35,486 nucleotides of DNA from an uncultured Eubacteriales bacterium (GTDB taxonomy: Bacteria > Bacillota > Clostridia > Oscillospirales > QAKW01), in the NCBI GenBank assembly GCA_902492505.1, contig CABULU010000016.1, positions 1 through 35,486 of the forward strand, read 5' to 3'. Position 1 is the stretch's first letter, and every line of letters begins with the position of its first letter. A program made the translations under genes and the position numbers. The notes beneath the pieces were generated by a model. It saw only the letters and a program-made list of their open reading frames with translations. It ran no database searches and was not told the DNA's origin. Shown in pieces: positions 8,524-15,576 of this stretch.

Positions 8524-8553
8524 AAAAAAAGACGAAAGGCAATGCCTTTCGTC
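8524..8553 (-). terminator. Terminator of the ECF S-component gene
   Basis: A perfect 10-bp stem GACGAAAGGC / GCCTTTCGTC with a 3-nt loop (8531-8553), followed on the minus strand by seven T residues (8524-8530). It separates the ECF gene from the spoIIIA operon. Confidence 0.92.
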
Positions 8554-8566
8554 CTGTAAAAAATTT

Positions 8567-9148
8567 TTATTCAGATTTTATATGTTTATTAGCTGCAACT
8601 ATTCTGCCGTAAATCAAAGGAACAAGAATAATTGCCGCCGCAAGCTCTATAACACCGTTTATAGAAACTATCGTCATAATTATAGTTTTAAAAGTTTCGT
8701 ATACTCCTGCCGTAACGCTGCCGCCGAATAGATTATACATTGTAAGCACAAGAACAGTGTTTGTAAGTGTTCCTGCTGCAGCGGCAATACCGGCACTGAC
8801 ATATTTATTTAAGTGTAATTTTATAAATCCTGCAAAAACAAGTGCTGCAACAAGTCCGACAATAATACGCGGAACAAGAGAAATAAGCGGATTTAGAAAA
8901 TCATACCATAGCGGATTTGTAGCAGCCCTTAAAATACAGGATACTCCCCATACTCCACCTAAAACAGCCGCATACTTCCAGCCCAAACATATCGAACCCA
9001 AAATAACAACAATATGAAGCGTTGTTATTTCCAGACTGGCAGGGGCATACATAATATAGCCCATGTACGGAATGAACGTCATTGCGATTATCAGTGCACT
9101 GAAAACCGCAGCAAGCACAAGCTTGCGTGTCTGCATCTTACTTTTCAT
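8567..9148 (-). CDS. ECF transporter S component (substrate-binding membrane subunit)
   Basis: 193 residues with about six membrane segments. The start LVLAAVFSALIIAMTFIP, LEITTLHIVVILGSICLGWKYAAVLGGVWG and the fourth-fifth segment region fit ECF_trnsprt-type (PF12822) S components, which capture a vitamin or cofactor precursor and share a common EcfA-EcfA'-EcfT energy module. That module is not in this window. Substrate cannot be read from sequence; no riboswitch precedes it, as the gap to its promoter is short. Single-gene unit with GGAGG about 11 nt before the ATG, its own promoter and terminator. Confidence 0.85.
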   Translation of the reverse strand: MKSKMQTRKLVLAAVFSALIIAMTFIPYMGYIMYAPASLEITTLHIVVILGSICLGWKYAAVLGGVWGVSCILRAATNPLWYDFLNPLISLVPRIIVGLVAALVFAGFIKLHLNKYVSAGIAAAAGTLTNTVLVLTMYNLFGGSVTAGVYETFKTIIMTIVSINGVIELAAAIILVPLIYGRIVAANKHIKSE

Positions 9149-9201
9149 ATTTAATTTACCTCCGATACTGCTCCGTCAAACGGATGCAATTCATTGCTAT
9201 A

Positions 9202-9230
9202 ATTATATCACTTGAACTATTACATTTCAA
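9202..9230 (-). promoter_or_regulatory. Sigma-A promoter of the ECF S-component gene
   Basis: On the minus strand TTGAAA (9225-9230), 17-nt spacer, TATAAT (9202-9207). Transcription would start about 45-50 nt before the ATG. Confidence 0.82.
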
Positions 9231-9241
9231 GTATTAATTAT

Positions 9242-9267
9242 AAAAAAGAGCATACCGCTGTATGCTC
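9242..9267 (-). terminator. ileS terminator
   Basis: GAGCATAC / GTATGCTC 8-bp stem (9248-9255 with 9260-9267), CGCT loop, with six A on the plus strand at 9242-9247, i.e. a U-tract for the leftward ileS transcript. It begins 8 nt after the ileS stop. The plus side also has a T run, so it may act both ways. Confidence 0.9.
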
Positions 9268-9275
9268 TTTTTTAT

Positions 9276-12200
9276 TTATGCTTTTTCTATACCGATAGAT
9301 ACGCTCTCCCCGTTGATGTTCCAGCTTTTAACATATCCATAAGGCTCGGCACAGACAAGACTGTCAGCCAGTGTATCAATTGTGATATATTCACTCATTT
9401 TTTGTGCTGTATCGGTAACCTTAATACTTCCGGATATAGTTATATTGATATGATCAGTGACATTAAAGTTTGCTTCCTTACGCATTGTCTGTACTTTTGA
9501 AACAATCTCACGTGCAAACCCCTCTTCAATAAGCGCAGGAGTAAGCTCTGTACTCAAAGCCACGGTAATCCCTCTGTCGCTCATTGTGTAAAATCCTTCT
9601 TTTTGCTCCGTCTCAATAAGCAAATCACCTGCTTCCAATACAACATCACCGCTTGCAAGAGAAAGTGTAATACTGCCGTTTTTATCAAGCTCGGCTTTAG
9701 CAGCATTACCGTCCAATGCAGTTAGTGCGTTTCTTATTTCACCAAGCTGTTTACCGTACTTGGGACCTACCGTTTTAAGCTGAGGCTTAAACTTATAAGA
9801 AACAAAACTGTCGGTTTCATCGGTAAATTCAACGCTTTTTATATTAAGCTCGTCCTCAATAATATCTATATAAGCGCTTTCAAGTGCTTTTTCTGTATTA
9901 ACATACATAACAGACAGCGGCTGACGATTTTTAATATTAGAACCGTTTCTTGCGGCACGCCCGAGAACGACAATTTCCAAAACCTTTTCCATGCTATATT
10001 CAAGCTCTTTGTCTATATACTCCGCATTTACCTCGGGAAAAGTACAAAGATGTATGCTTTCAGGAGCAGTTTTATCAACAGTACGAACAATATTTTGATA
10101 TATATCCTCAGTCATAAACGGTATCATCGGGGCTGCCGCTTTTGATATAGTCACAAGAGCCGTAAACAACGTCATATATGCCGCTGTCTTATCTTCGGTC
10201 TCGCCCTGCACCCAATAGCGTTCGCGTCCGCGGCGCACATACCAGTTTGAAAGATCGTCGACAAAATCCTGAAGCGCACGCGCTGCCTCCGGAATTTTAT
10301 ATCCTGAAAGGCATTCGTCAACGCACTGTACGCTGCTGTTAAGGCGCGAAAGTATCCAGCGATCCATTACGCTAAGTCTGCACTCAGAAAGCTTATGCTT
10401 TGTCGGATCAAACTTATCAATATTAGCATATAAAACATAAAAAGCATAAGTATTCCACAGCGTGCCCATAAATTTACGCTGACCCTCAACAACGGCCTTT
10501 CCGTGAAATCTGTTTGGCAGCCAAGGTGCGGAATTGGTATAAAAATACCAGCGAATAGCATCAGCACCGTAGGTTTCAAGCGCTTCAAACGGGTCGACTG
10601 CGTTTCCTTTGGATTTTGACATTTTCTGGCCGTTTTCGTCCTGGACATGCCCTAAAACTATGCAATTTTTAAAAGGAGCCTTGTTAAATATGAGAGTCGA
10701 AACTGCAAGAAGCGAATAGAACCATCCGCGCGTCTGATCAACAGCCTCAGATATAAAATCTGCCGGGAACTGAGATTCAAACAGCTCCTTGTTTTCAAAA
10801 GGATAATGATGCTGGGCAAACGGCATGGAACCGGAATCAAACCAGCAGTCTATAACCTCCGGTACGCGCTTCATCTGCTTTTGGCAGTGAGGACACTTAA
10901 TTGTAACAGCATCTATAAAGGGACGATGCAATTCTATATCATCAGGGCAGTTATCGGACATGGATTTGAGCTCCTCAATGCTGCCTATCGAACAAATATG
11001 ACCGCACTCACATTCCCAAATGTTAAGCGGAGTACCCCAATATCTGTTTCGCGACACTCCCCAGTCCTGCACATTCTCAAGCCAATCTCCGAAACGTCGT
11101 TTTCCGATACTCTCGGGAATCCAGTTTATGGTATTGTTATTTTTTATAAGCTCATCGCGCACAGCCGTCATTTTTATAAACCAGGATTCTCTTGCATAAT
11201 AGATGAGCGGCGTGTCGCAGCGCCAGCAAAACGGATAATCATGCTCGAATTTGGGGGCACTGAATAACAGCCCGGATTTATCAAGGTCACTCAGTATCAG
11301 AGGATCGGCGTCTTTAACAAATACTCCTGCATATGGCGTCTGTTCTGTAAGTTCTCCTTTGCCGTCAACAAATTGAACAAACGGCAGGTCGTATTTACGC
11401 CCGACATTTGCGTCGTCTTCACCGAAAGCGGGTGCAATGTGCACAATTCCCGTGCCGTCACCCGTCGTAACATAAGTATCACAGGTTATATAGTGACCTT
11501 TTTTCCCTTGTTTCTCACAAACTGATTTTACAAACGGGAAAAGCGGCTCATATTGTCTGTGCTCAAGCTCTGAACCTTTAAGCTTTTCAATAACTTCATA
11601 TGCCGGTTTATCTTCAGACGCAAGAGAACCGAGCACGCTGTCAAGCAGTGCCTGCGCTAAATAATATGTTTTTCCGTCAGCTGCTTGTACCTTGCAATAA
11701 TCAACGTCGGGATTCACGCAAAGAGCGACATTGCTCGGTAAAGTCCATGGCGTCGTAGTCCACGCAAGAAAATATGCATCTTCATCAACTGCTTTAAAAC
11801 GAACAATGGCAGAACGCTCCTTGACATTTTTATAGCCCTGCGCTACCTCATGAGATGAAAGCGGAGTACCGCAGCGCGGGCAGTAAGGAACTATTTTAAA
11901 ACCTTTATAAAGCAGTTTCTTATCAAATATTTTTTTGAGTGCCCACCACTCTGATTCAATAAAAGAATTATGGTATGTGACATAAGGATTTTCCATATCA
12001 GCCCAAAACCCGACTGTTCGAGAAAAATCCTCCCACATTCCTTTGTATTTCCAAACGCTCTCCTTACAGTGAGCGATAAACGGCTCAAGTCCGTACTTTT
12101 CTATCTGTTCCTTTCCGTCAAGCCCGAGCATTTTCTCAACCTCAAGTTCAACAGGTAAACCGTGAGTATCCCAGCCCGCCTTACGCGGTACCATGCGTCC

Positions 12201-12425
12201 TTTCATTGTTTGATAACGCGGAATCATATCCTTTATAACCCTGGTGAGAACATGTCCTATATGAGGTTTTCCGTTTGCCGTAGGCGGACCGTCATAAAAG
12301 ACATACGGCGTCCCCTTTGCACGGCTCTCAACACTCTTTTCAAATATTTTATTATCCTGCCAAAACTTTTCCGTCTTTTTCTCTCGTTCAACAAAATTCA
12401 AATTTGTAGGCACTTCATTATACAT
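9276..12425 (-). CDS. ileS: Isoleucyl-tRNA synthetase, type 2 (eukaryote-like) form
   Basis: 1049 residues, charging tRNA-Ile with isoleucine. The Rossmann catalytic core carries PPTANGKPHIGHVLTR (HIGH at 55-58) and KMSKS (601-605); the large CP1 editing insert lies between, including TWTTTPWTLPSN. A CxCGH...CPHC zinc-finger-like stretch lies near residues 475-515. The C-terminal region after about 640 holds the anticodon-binding helical domain and an extension. PTANGKPHIGHVLTR and RFGDWLENVQDWGVSRNRYWGTPL are the wording of type 2 IleRS (MupA, Thermus, eukaryotic) rather than the E. coli/B. subtilis type 1; type 2 enzymes are generally mupirocin-tolerant. Controlled by the upstream Ile T-box. 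ATG at 12425 has GGAG about 9 nt upstream. Confidence 0.97.
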   Translation of the reverse strand: MYNEVPTNLNFVEREKKTEKFWQDNKIFEKSVESRAKGTPYVFYDGPPTANGKPHIGHVLTRVIKDMIPRYQTMKGRMVPRKAGWDTHGLPVELEVEKMLGLDGKEQIEKYGLEPFIAHCKESVWKYKGMWEDFSRTVGFWADMENPYVTYHNSFIESEWWALKKIFDKKLLYKGFKIVPYCPRCGTPLSSHEVAQGYKNVKERSAIVRFKAVDEDAYFLAWTTTPWTLPSNVALCVNPDVDYCKVQAADGKTYYLAQALLDSVLGSLASEDKPAYEVIEKLKGSELEHRQYEPLFPFVKSVCEKQGKKGHYITCDTYVTTGDGTGIVHIAPAFGEDDANVGRKYDLPFVQFVDGKGELTEQTPYAGVFVKDADPLILSDLDKSGLLFSAPKFEHDYPFCWRCDTPLIYYARESWFIKMTAVRDELIKNNNTINWIPESIGKRRFGDWLENVQDWGVSRNRYWGTPLNIWECECGHICSIGSIEELKSMSDNCPDDIELHRPFIDAVTIKCPHCQKQMKRVPEVIDCWFDSGSMPFAQHHYPFENKELFESQFPADFISEAVDQTRGWFYSLLAVSTLIFNKAPFKNCIVLGHVQDENGQKMSKSKGNAVDPFEALETYGADAIRWYFYTNSAPWLPNRFHGKAVVEGQRKFMGTLWNTYAFYVLYANIDKFDPTKHKLSECRLSVMDRWILSRLNSSVQCVDECLSGYKIPEAARALQDFVDDLSNWYVRRGRERYWVQGETEDKTAAYMTLFTALVTISKAAAPMIPFMTEDIYQNIVRTVDKTAPESIHLCTFPEVNAEYIDKELEYSMEKVLEIVVLGRAARNGSNIKNRQPLSVMYVNTEKALESAYIDIIEDELNIKSVEFTDETDSFVSYKFKPQLKTVGPKYGKQLGEIRNALTALDGNAAKAELDKNGSITLSLASGDVVLEAGDLLIETEQKEGFYTMSDRGITVALSTELTPALIEEGFAREIVSKVQTMRKEANFNVTDHINITISGSIKVTDTAQKMSEYITIDTLADSLVCAEPYGYVKSWNINGESVSIGIEKA

Positions 12426-12449
12426 ATAACTGCTCCTTTAATAAAATAG

Positions 12450-12670
12450 AAAAGGCTTTCGCCCATAACAGGACGAAAGCCTCATGCTCACAAAACCACC
12501 TATTACAGCACACCGACATGCACGATTCGTATAACGGCGAATCCCCGGCGGGATTTACTGTCATTTCAATCCGCAACTTAGGAGTGATTTTCAGAACTGC
12601 CATACTATTACAGGGCTCACACTGTCCCCTGCTCGCTTATAATTTCCGACAGACCTACTCTCTCCGTCAC
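12450..12670 (-). promoter_or_regulatory. T-box leader of ileS (isoleucine, specifier ATC)
   Basis: Stem I starts at GGAGAGAGTAGG (minus strand, about 12654-12665); its base GGAG pairs with CTCC, immediately preceded by A and the specifier ATC (12586-12588), an Ile codon. The T-box core AGGTGGTTTTGTGAG (around 12488-12502) keeps the TGGT that binds the tRNA ACCA end but has lost the usual ACCGCG half. A terminator follows: GGCTTTCGtCC / GGGCGAAAGCC (12454-12464 with 12471-12481, one mismatch) and four T. Uncharged tRNA-Ile should favour readthrough into ileS. Confidence 0.9.
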
Positions 12671-12691
12671 AGTCTTTAAACTATTTGCTTT

Positions 12692-12720
12692 ATTTTAACA
12701 CATGTTTTTAAATAATGCAA
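12692..12720 (-). promoter_or_regulatory. Promoter of the ileS T-box leader
   Basis: On the minus strand TTGCAT (12715-12720), 17-nt spacer, TAAAAT (12692-12697), about 25 nt upstream of T-box stem I. Confidence 0.7.
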
Positions 12721-12757
12721 TAGCCTTCAAGGTATTTAAAAAACTTTTTGAAAAATA

Positions 12758-12786
12758 TTGACAAAAAGCCTCTTATTTGCTATCAT
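12758..12786 (+). promoter_or_regulatory. tRNA-Gly promoter
   Basis: Perfect TTGACA (12758-12763), 17-nt spacer, TATCAT (12781-12786). The predicted start is only about 10 nt before the mature tRNA 5' end, as expected for a strongly expressed single tRNA. Confidence 0.85.
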
Positions 12787-12803
12787 AATTAAGTCATTTA
12801 TAC

Positions 12804-12879
12804 GCGGGTGTAGCTCATCTGGTAGAGCGCAACCTTGCCAAGGTTGAGGTAGCGAGTTCGAGCCTCGTCACCCGCTCCA
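12804..12879 (+). tRNA. tRNA-Gly (anticodon GCC)
   Basis: 76 nt including an encoded CCA (12877-12879). Acceptor GCGGGTG pairs with CACCCGC; the D-arm contains GCTCATCTGGTAGAGC; the anticodon stem CAACC/GGTTG encloses loop TTGCCAA with anticodon GCC; the T-arm has GAGTTCGAGCCTC. Discriminator base is T (U73), usual for bacterial tRNA-Gly. Single-gene unit with its own promoter and terminator. Confidence 0.97.
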
Positions 12880-12880
12880 A

Positions 12881-12914
12881 GCCGCCGCAGACATGAGTCT
12901 GCGGCGGCTATTTT
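12881..12914 (+). terminator. tRNA-Gly terminator
   Basis: Perfect 12-bp GC-rich stem GCCGCCGCAGAC / GTCTGCGGCGGC (12881-12892 with 12897-12908), ATGA loop, then TATTTTT. It begins right after the tRNA CCA. Read from the other side it lacks a U-tract, so it would be a weak terminator for the leftward gene ending at 12934. Confidence 0.93.
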
Positions 12915-12933
12915 TAATTTTGTTTTTACACAA

Positions 12934-14226
12934 TCACTCTTCAAGCTGAGGCATCTTCTTAATAATTACTTCTCGAACAAGCTTTTCATCGGTTGAAACT
13001 ATCTCAAATTCGAATTGCCCGTGCTCAAAAGTCTCTCCTAAAGGCGGTATAGCACCTAATTTTTCAACAATCCAGCCGTTTAAGGTAGCGGCATCGCTCT
13101 CAAAATCACATTTCAGCTCACGTTCCACCTTATAAAGCTCTGTACTGCCCCAAATTTTATATGTGTTTTCATCCACCTGTATGATTTCATCAGATGAACT
13201 TTCCAACTCTCCGATAAGCTGTTCTATCAGGTCATTAATCGTAATAATACCGTCTGTACCGCCGAATTCATCCACAACCACAGCAAAACGAATTTTACTC
13301 TCTTTCATCATTCTGAAAAGCTCATCCGCTTTAGTATGAGCTGAAACAAAAAATGGCTTTAGAACCGATTTTTTCATGATATTTTCTTTGTCAAACTCAT
13401 TTAAGCGGAAAAATTTTCGTGCGTCAAGCACACCTATTATTTGGTCTGCATTTTTATCATACACAGGATAGTACATATGGTTACTTTCAAATATGGTTTT
13501 ATGCCATTCCTCTACACTGTCCTCTTTTCTGAGTCCTGTAACCTCGGTTCTGTGAGTCATAATTTCACCCACGGAAATATCGTCAAATTCAAAGACGTTT
13601 TGTATTATATTATTTTCCTGTTCATCAATAATTCCGCTTTCGGTGCCCGCCTCTGCCAGCATACGTATTTCTTCTTCACTTACTTCGCTGTCGTCCGCGT
13701 CTGGATCTATACCCATCATTTTCAAAATGAGATTAGTTGATGCGGTGAGTAACCATACAAGCGGTGCAAAAACTACCGATATAAAACTCACGATACCTGA
13801 AAGTCCGAGAGCCATTTTCTCCGTCTTGCGCATAGCAAGTCGCTTCGGTACAAGTTCACCGAATACAAGTGTCACAAACGAAAGAATAATCGTTATGACA
13901 ACAACGGCAATGGTGTTAAGCGTTGCTTCCGGAACCGGCACACCTGCATTTTTAAGGGCAGCGACAATAGGATCAGAAAAATTATCTGCCGCAAATGCGC
14001 TGCCTAAAAAGCCGGAAAGAGTGATAGCAACCTGTATAGTTGCAAGAAAGCGCGCAGGCTGACAAGTCAGCTTGCTAAGTCTTTTTGCACTCTTATTACC
14101 ACCTTCGGCTAACTTGGCAAGCTTGTTTTCATTCATAGATAAAACGGCTATCTCAGCGCAGGCAAAGACAGCGTTTAATAATATAAGTATAACTTGAAGT
14201 ATTATTTGCGCTATTATTTTATTCAA
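12934..14226 (-). CDS. CNNM/CorC-type membrane protein with paired CBS domains
   Basis: 430 residues. Order: DUF21/CNNM membrane domain (about 1-190; four membrane segments, with VFGELVPKRLAMRKTEKMA before the last), a CBS pair (about 205-330; GEIMTHRTEVTGL and FGGTDGIITINDLIEQLIGE) and a C-terminal CorC_HlyC domain (about 345-425). Such proteins are annotated as hemolysin-like or as Mg2+/Co2+ efflux transporters; the exact ion here is not shown. The start is a TTG at 14226: GGAGG lies 8 nt upstream, and the next ATG would cut into the first membrane segment. Own promoter at 14380-14408, with a 150-nt leader that may encode a short ORF. Confidence 0.9.
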   Translation of the reverse strand: MNKIIAQIILQVILILLNAVFACAEIAVLSMNENKLAKLAEGGNKSAKRLSKLTCQPARFLATIQVAITLSGFLGSAFAADNFSDPIVAALKNAGVPVPEATLNTIAVVVITIILSFVTLVFGELVPKRLAMRKTEKMALGLSGIVSFISVVFAPLVWLLTASTNLILKMMGIDPDADDSEVSEEEIRMLAEAGTESGIIDEQENNIIQNVFEFDDISVGEIMTHRTEVTGLRKEDSVEEWHKTIFESNHMYYPVYDKNADQIIGVLDARKFFRLNEFDKENIMKKSVLKPFFVSAHTKADELFRMMKESKIRFAVVVDEFGGTDGIITINDLIEQLIGELESSSDEIIQVDENTYKIWGSTELYKVERELKCDFESDAATLNGWIVEKLGAIPPLGETFEHGQFEFEIVSTDEKLVREVIIKKMPQLEE

Positions 14227-14276
14227 AATTAATTCCTCCGTAATACGTTTTAATTAATACTAAATAAAACACGTAT

Positions 14277-14345
14277 TTACAGAAGCATATGTAATACAGC
14301 GCAACACATATTTCGGTCAGGATTATCCGAACTGTCAGAATCCAT
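14277..14345 (-). CDS. Possible 22-codon leader ORF before the CNNM gene
   Basis: On the minus strand GGAGG (14357-14361) lies 11 nt before an ATG at 14345 that opens 22 codons ending TAA at 14277. The peptide starts MDSDSSDNPDRN and ends in CCAVLHMLL, with no similarity I can name. It lies wholly inside the leader of the CNNM gene, 50 nt upstream of that gene's TTG start. Either a small protein, a regulatory leader peptide, or chance. The SD makes it worth listing. Confidence 0.35.
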   Translation of the reverse strand: MDSDSSDNPDRNMCCAVLHMLL

Positions 14346-14379
14346 ATTAATACTTTCCTCCGTTTCTTTTATTTTGTTA

Positions 14380-14408
14380 AGTTTAACAGATATTTATAAT
14401 AATGTCAA
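14380..14408 (-). promoter_or_regulatory. Promoter of the CNNM gene
   Basis: On the minus strand perfect TTGACA (14403-14408), 17-nt spacer, TAAACT (14380-14385). It gives a leader of about 145 nt. Confidence 0.75.
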
Positions 14409-14434
14409 GCGGCTAACGCAAGATTATATTTCTA

Positions 14435-14463
14435 TTGCTAATTTATAGCTATTATGCTATAAT
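14435..14463 (+). promoter_or_regulatory. Promoter of azlCD (and possibly feoB)
   Basis: TTGCTA (14435-14440), 17-nt spacer, perfect TATAAT (14458-14463) with an extended -10 TGC before it (14455-14457). It faces away from the CNNM promoter, with 26 nt between the two -35 boxes. Confidence 0.8.
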
Positions 14464-14495
14464 AGCTGCAAAAAACAGGAAAAAGAGAGTTATTC

Positions 14496-15191
14496 ATGAG
14501 GGAACACACTTTCAAAACAGCATTTAAGGATTCTATACCGGTTATGGCGGGCTATATTGTACTCGGCACCGCTTTCGGCGTATTGTTGGCGGATAAGGGA
14601 TACGGCTTTATATGGGCATTTGTAATGAGCTTTACCATATATGCAGGTTCAATGCAGTTTGTCGCCATCAATCTTTTGACAAGCTGTGCTTCACTTATTT
14701 CAGCAGCCATAATGACACTGCTTGTTAACGCAAGACATATAATTTACGGGATATCAATGATAGAAAAATACAGAGACACCGGGAAAGTAAAGCCGTATCT
14801 TATTTTTTCATTGACCGATGAAACGTATGCACTGGTTTGCCGGGGTAATCCAGAGAATACCGATTCCAAAAAATATTATTTATATATTTCTGCTCTAGAT
14901 CAATGCTATTGGATTGCAGGCAGTATCATCGGTACGCTGATAGGCTCCGCTGTCACCTTCGATACTGCCGGAATAGATTTTGCCATGACAGCACTTTTTA
15001 CCGTAATTTTTGTTGATCAGTTGCTGCATTCAAAAAATGTTATCCCGGCAATTATCGGAATTGTCTGCTCCGTTATATGCCTTATTATATTTAAAGCACA
15101 GAACTTTCTTATTCCGTCAATGCTTATAATAACCCTATCATTATTTATTTACGGATATTTTTTTGAAAAGGAAAGCGGTACAAATGAATAA
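14496..15191 (+). CDS. azlC: Branched-chain amino acid exporter large subunit AzlC
   Basis: 231 residues, a polytopic membrane protein of the AzlC/BrnF (LIV-E) family that exports branched-chain amino acids and analogues such as azaleucine together with AzlD. Family marks: PVMAGYIVLGTAFGVLLADKGYG, SFTIYAGSMQFVAINLL and NARHIIYGISM near residues 85-95, SLTDETYAL, and a pair of late membrane segments. Length is normal. The ATG follows a purine-rich GGAAAAAGAGAG. It overlaps azlD by 8 nt. Confidence 0.94.
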   Translation: MREHTFKTAFKDSIPVMAGYIVLGTAFGVLLADKGYGFIWAFVMSFTIYAGSMQFVAINLLTSCASLISAAIMTLLVNARHIIYGISMIEKYRDTGKVKPYLIFSLTDETYALVCRGNPENTDSKKYYLYISALDQCYWIAGSIIGTLIGSAVTFDTAGIDFAMTALFTVIFVDQLLHSKNVIPAIIGIVCSVICLIIFKAQNFLIPSMLIITLSLFIYGYFFEKESGTNE

Positions 15192-15519
15192 ACTTACTCA
15201 CGATATGCTGATTGTCGCAATAGTGGCAGTAGTTACTATGCTGACGCGCTTTATACCTTTTCTTCTATTTCCCGGGAATAAAAAAATACCGAAGCCAATA
15301 GCGTTTTTAAGCAGAGTTCTCCCCTGCTCTGTAATGGGTATGCTTGTAATCTACTGCTTAAAAGATATATCTTTATTTTCACCACCTCACGGTATACCGG
15401 AATTTTTATCTGTCGCACTTGTAGCAGGTACATACATTTGGAAAAGAAACACACTTTTAAGCATTCTTTTGGGTACGGCTTGCTACATGCTGCTTATACA
15501 GTTTGTATTTGTTGTTTAA
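15184..15519 (+). CDS. azlD: Branched-chain amino acid exporter small subunit AzlD
   Basis: 111 residues, four membrane segments, AzlD/BrnE family. The opening MLTRFIPFLLFPGNKKIPKPIAFLSRVLPCSVMGMLVIYCL is the classic family stretch. The ATG at 15184 overlaps the azlC stop and has GGAAAGCGG before it; seven further in-frame codons upstream lie inside azlC. FeoB starts 57 nt downstream with no terminator between, so readthrough is likely. Confidence 0.93.
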   Translation: MNKLTHDMLIVAIVAVVTMLTRFIPFLLFPGNKKIPKPIAFLSRVLPCSVMGMLVIYCLKDISLFSPPHGIPEFLSVALVAGTYIWKRNTLLSILLGTACYMLLIQFVFVV

Positions 15520-15576
15520 TTTATATTTTTATCTTCGCGTGCATATATTTTAAAAAAAGCTGCGGAGGTAATACAA

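Noticed and set aside
8458..8524. Sigma-E promoter for spoIIIA
   Set aside because: Searched in the 66-nt gap; no convincing pair of -35/-10 sigma-E elements, so none is listed, although one is expected.
10806..11267. 153-codon plus-strand ORF antisense to ileS
   Set aside because: Lies opposite well-conserved IleRS sequence, no SD and no recognisable protein features.
12418..12603. 61-codon minus-strand ORF before ileS
   Set aside because: It is the T-box leader read as protein; the RNA structure explains the sequence.
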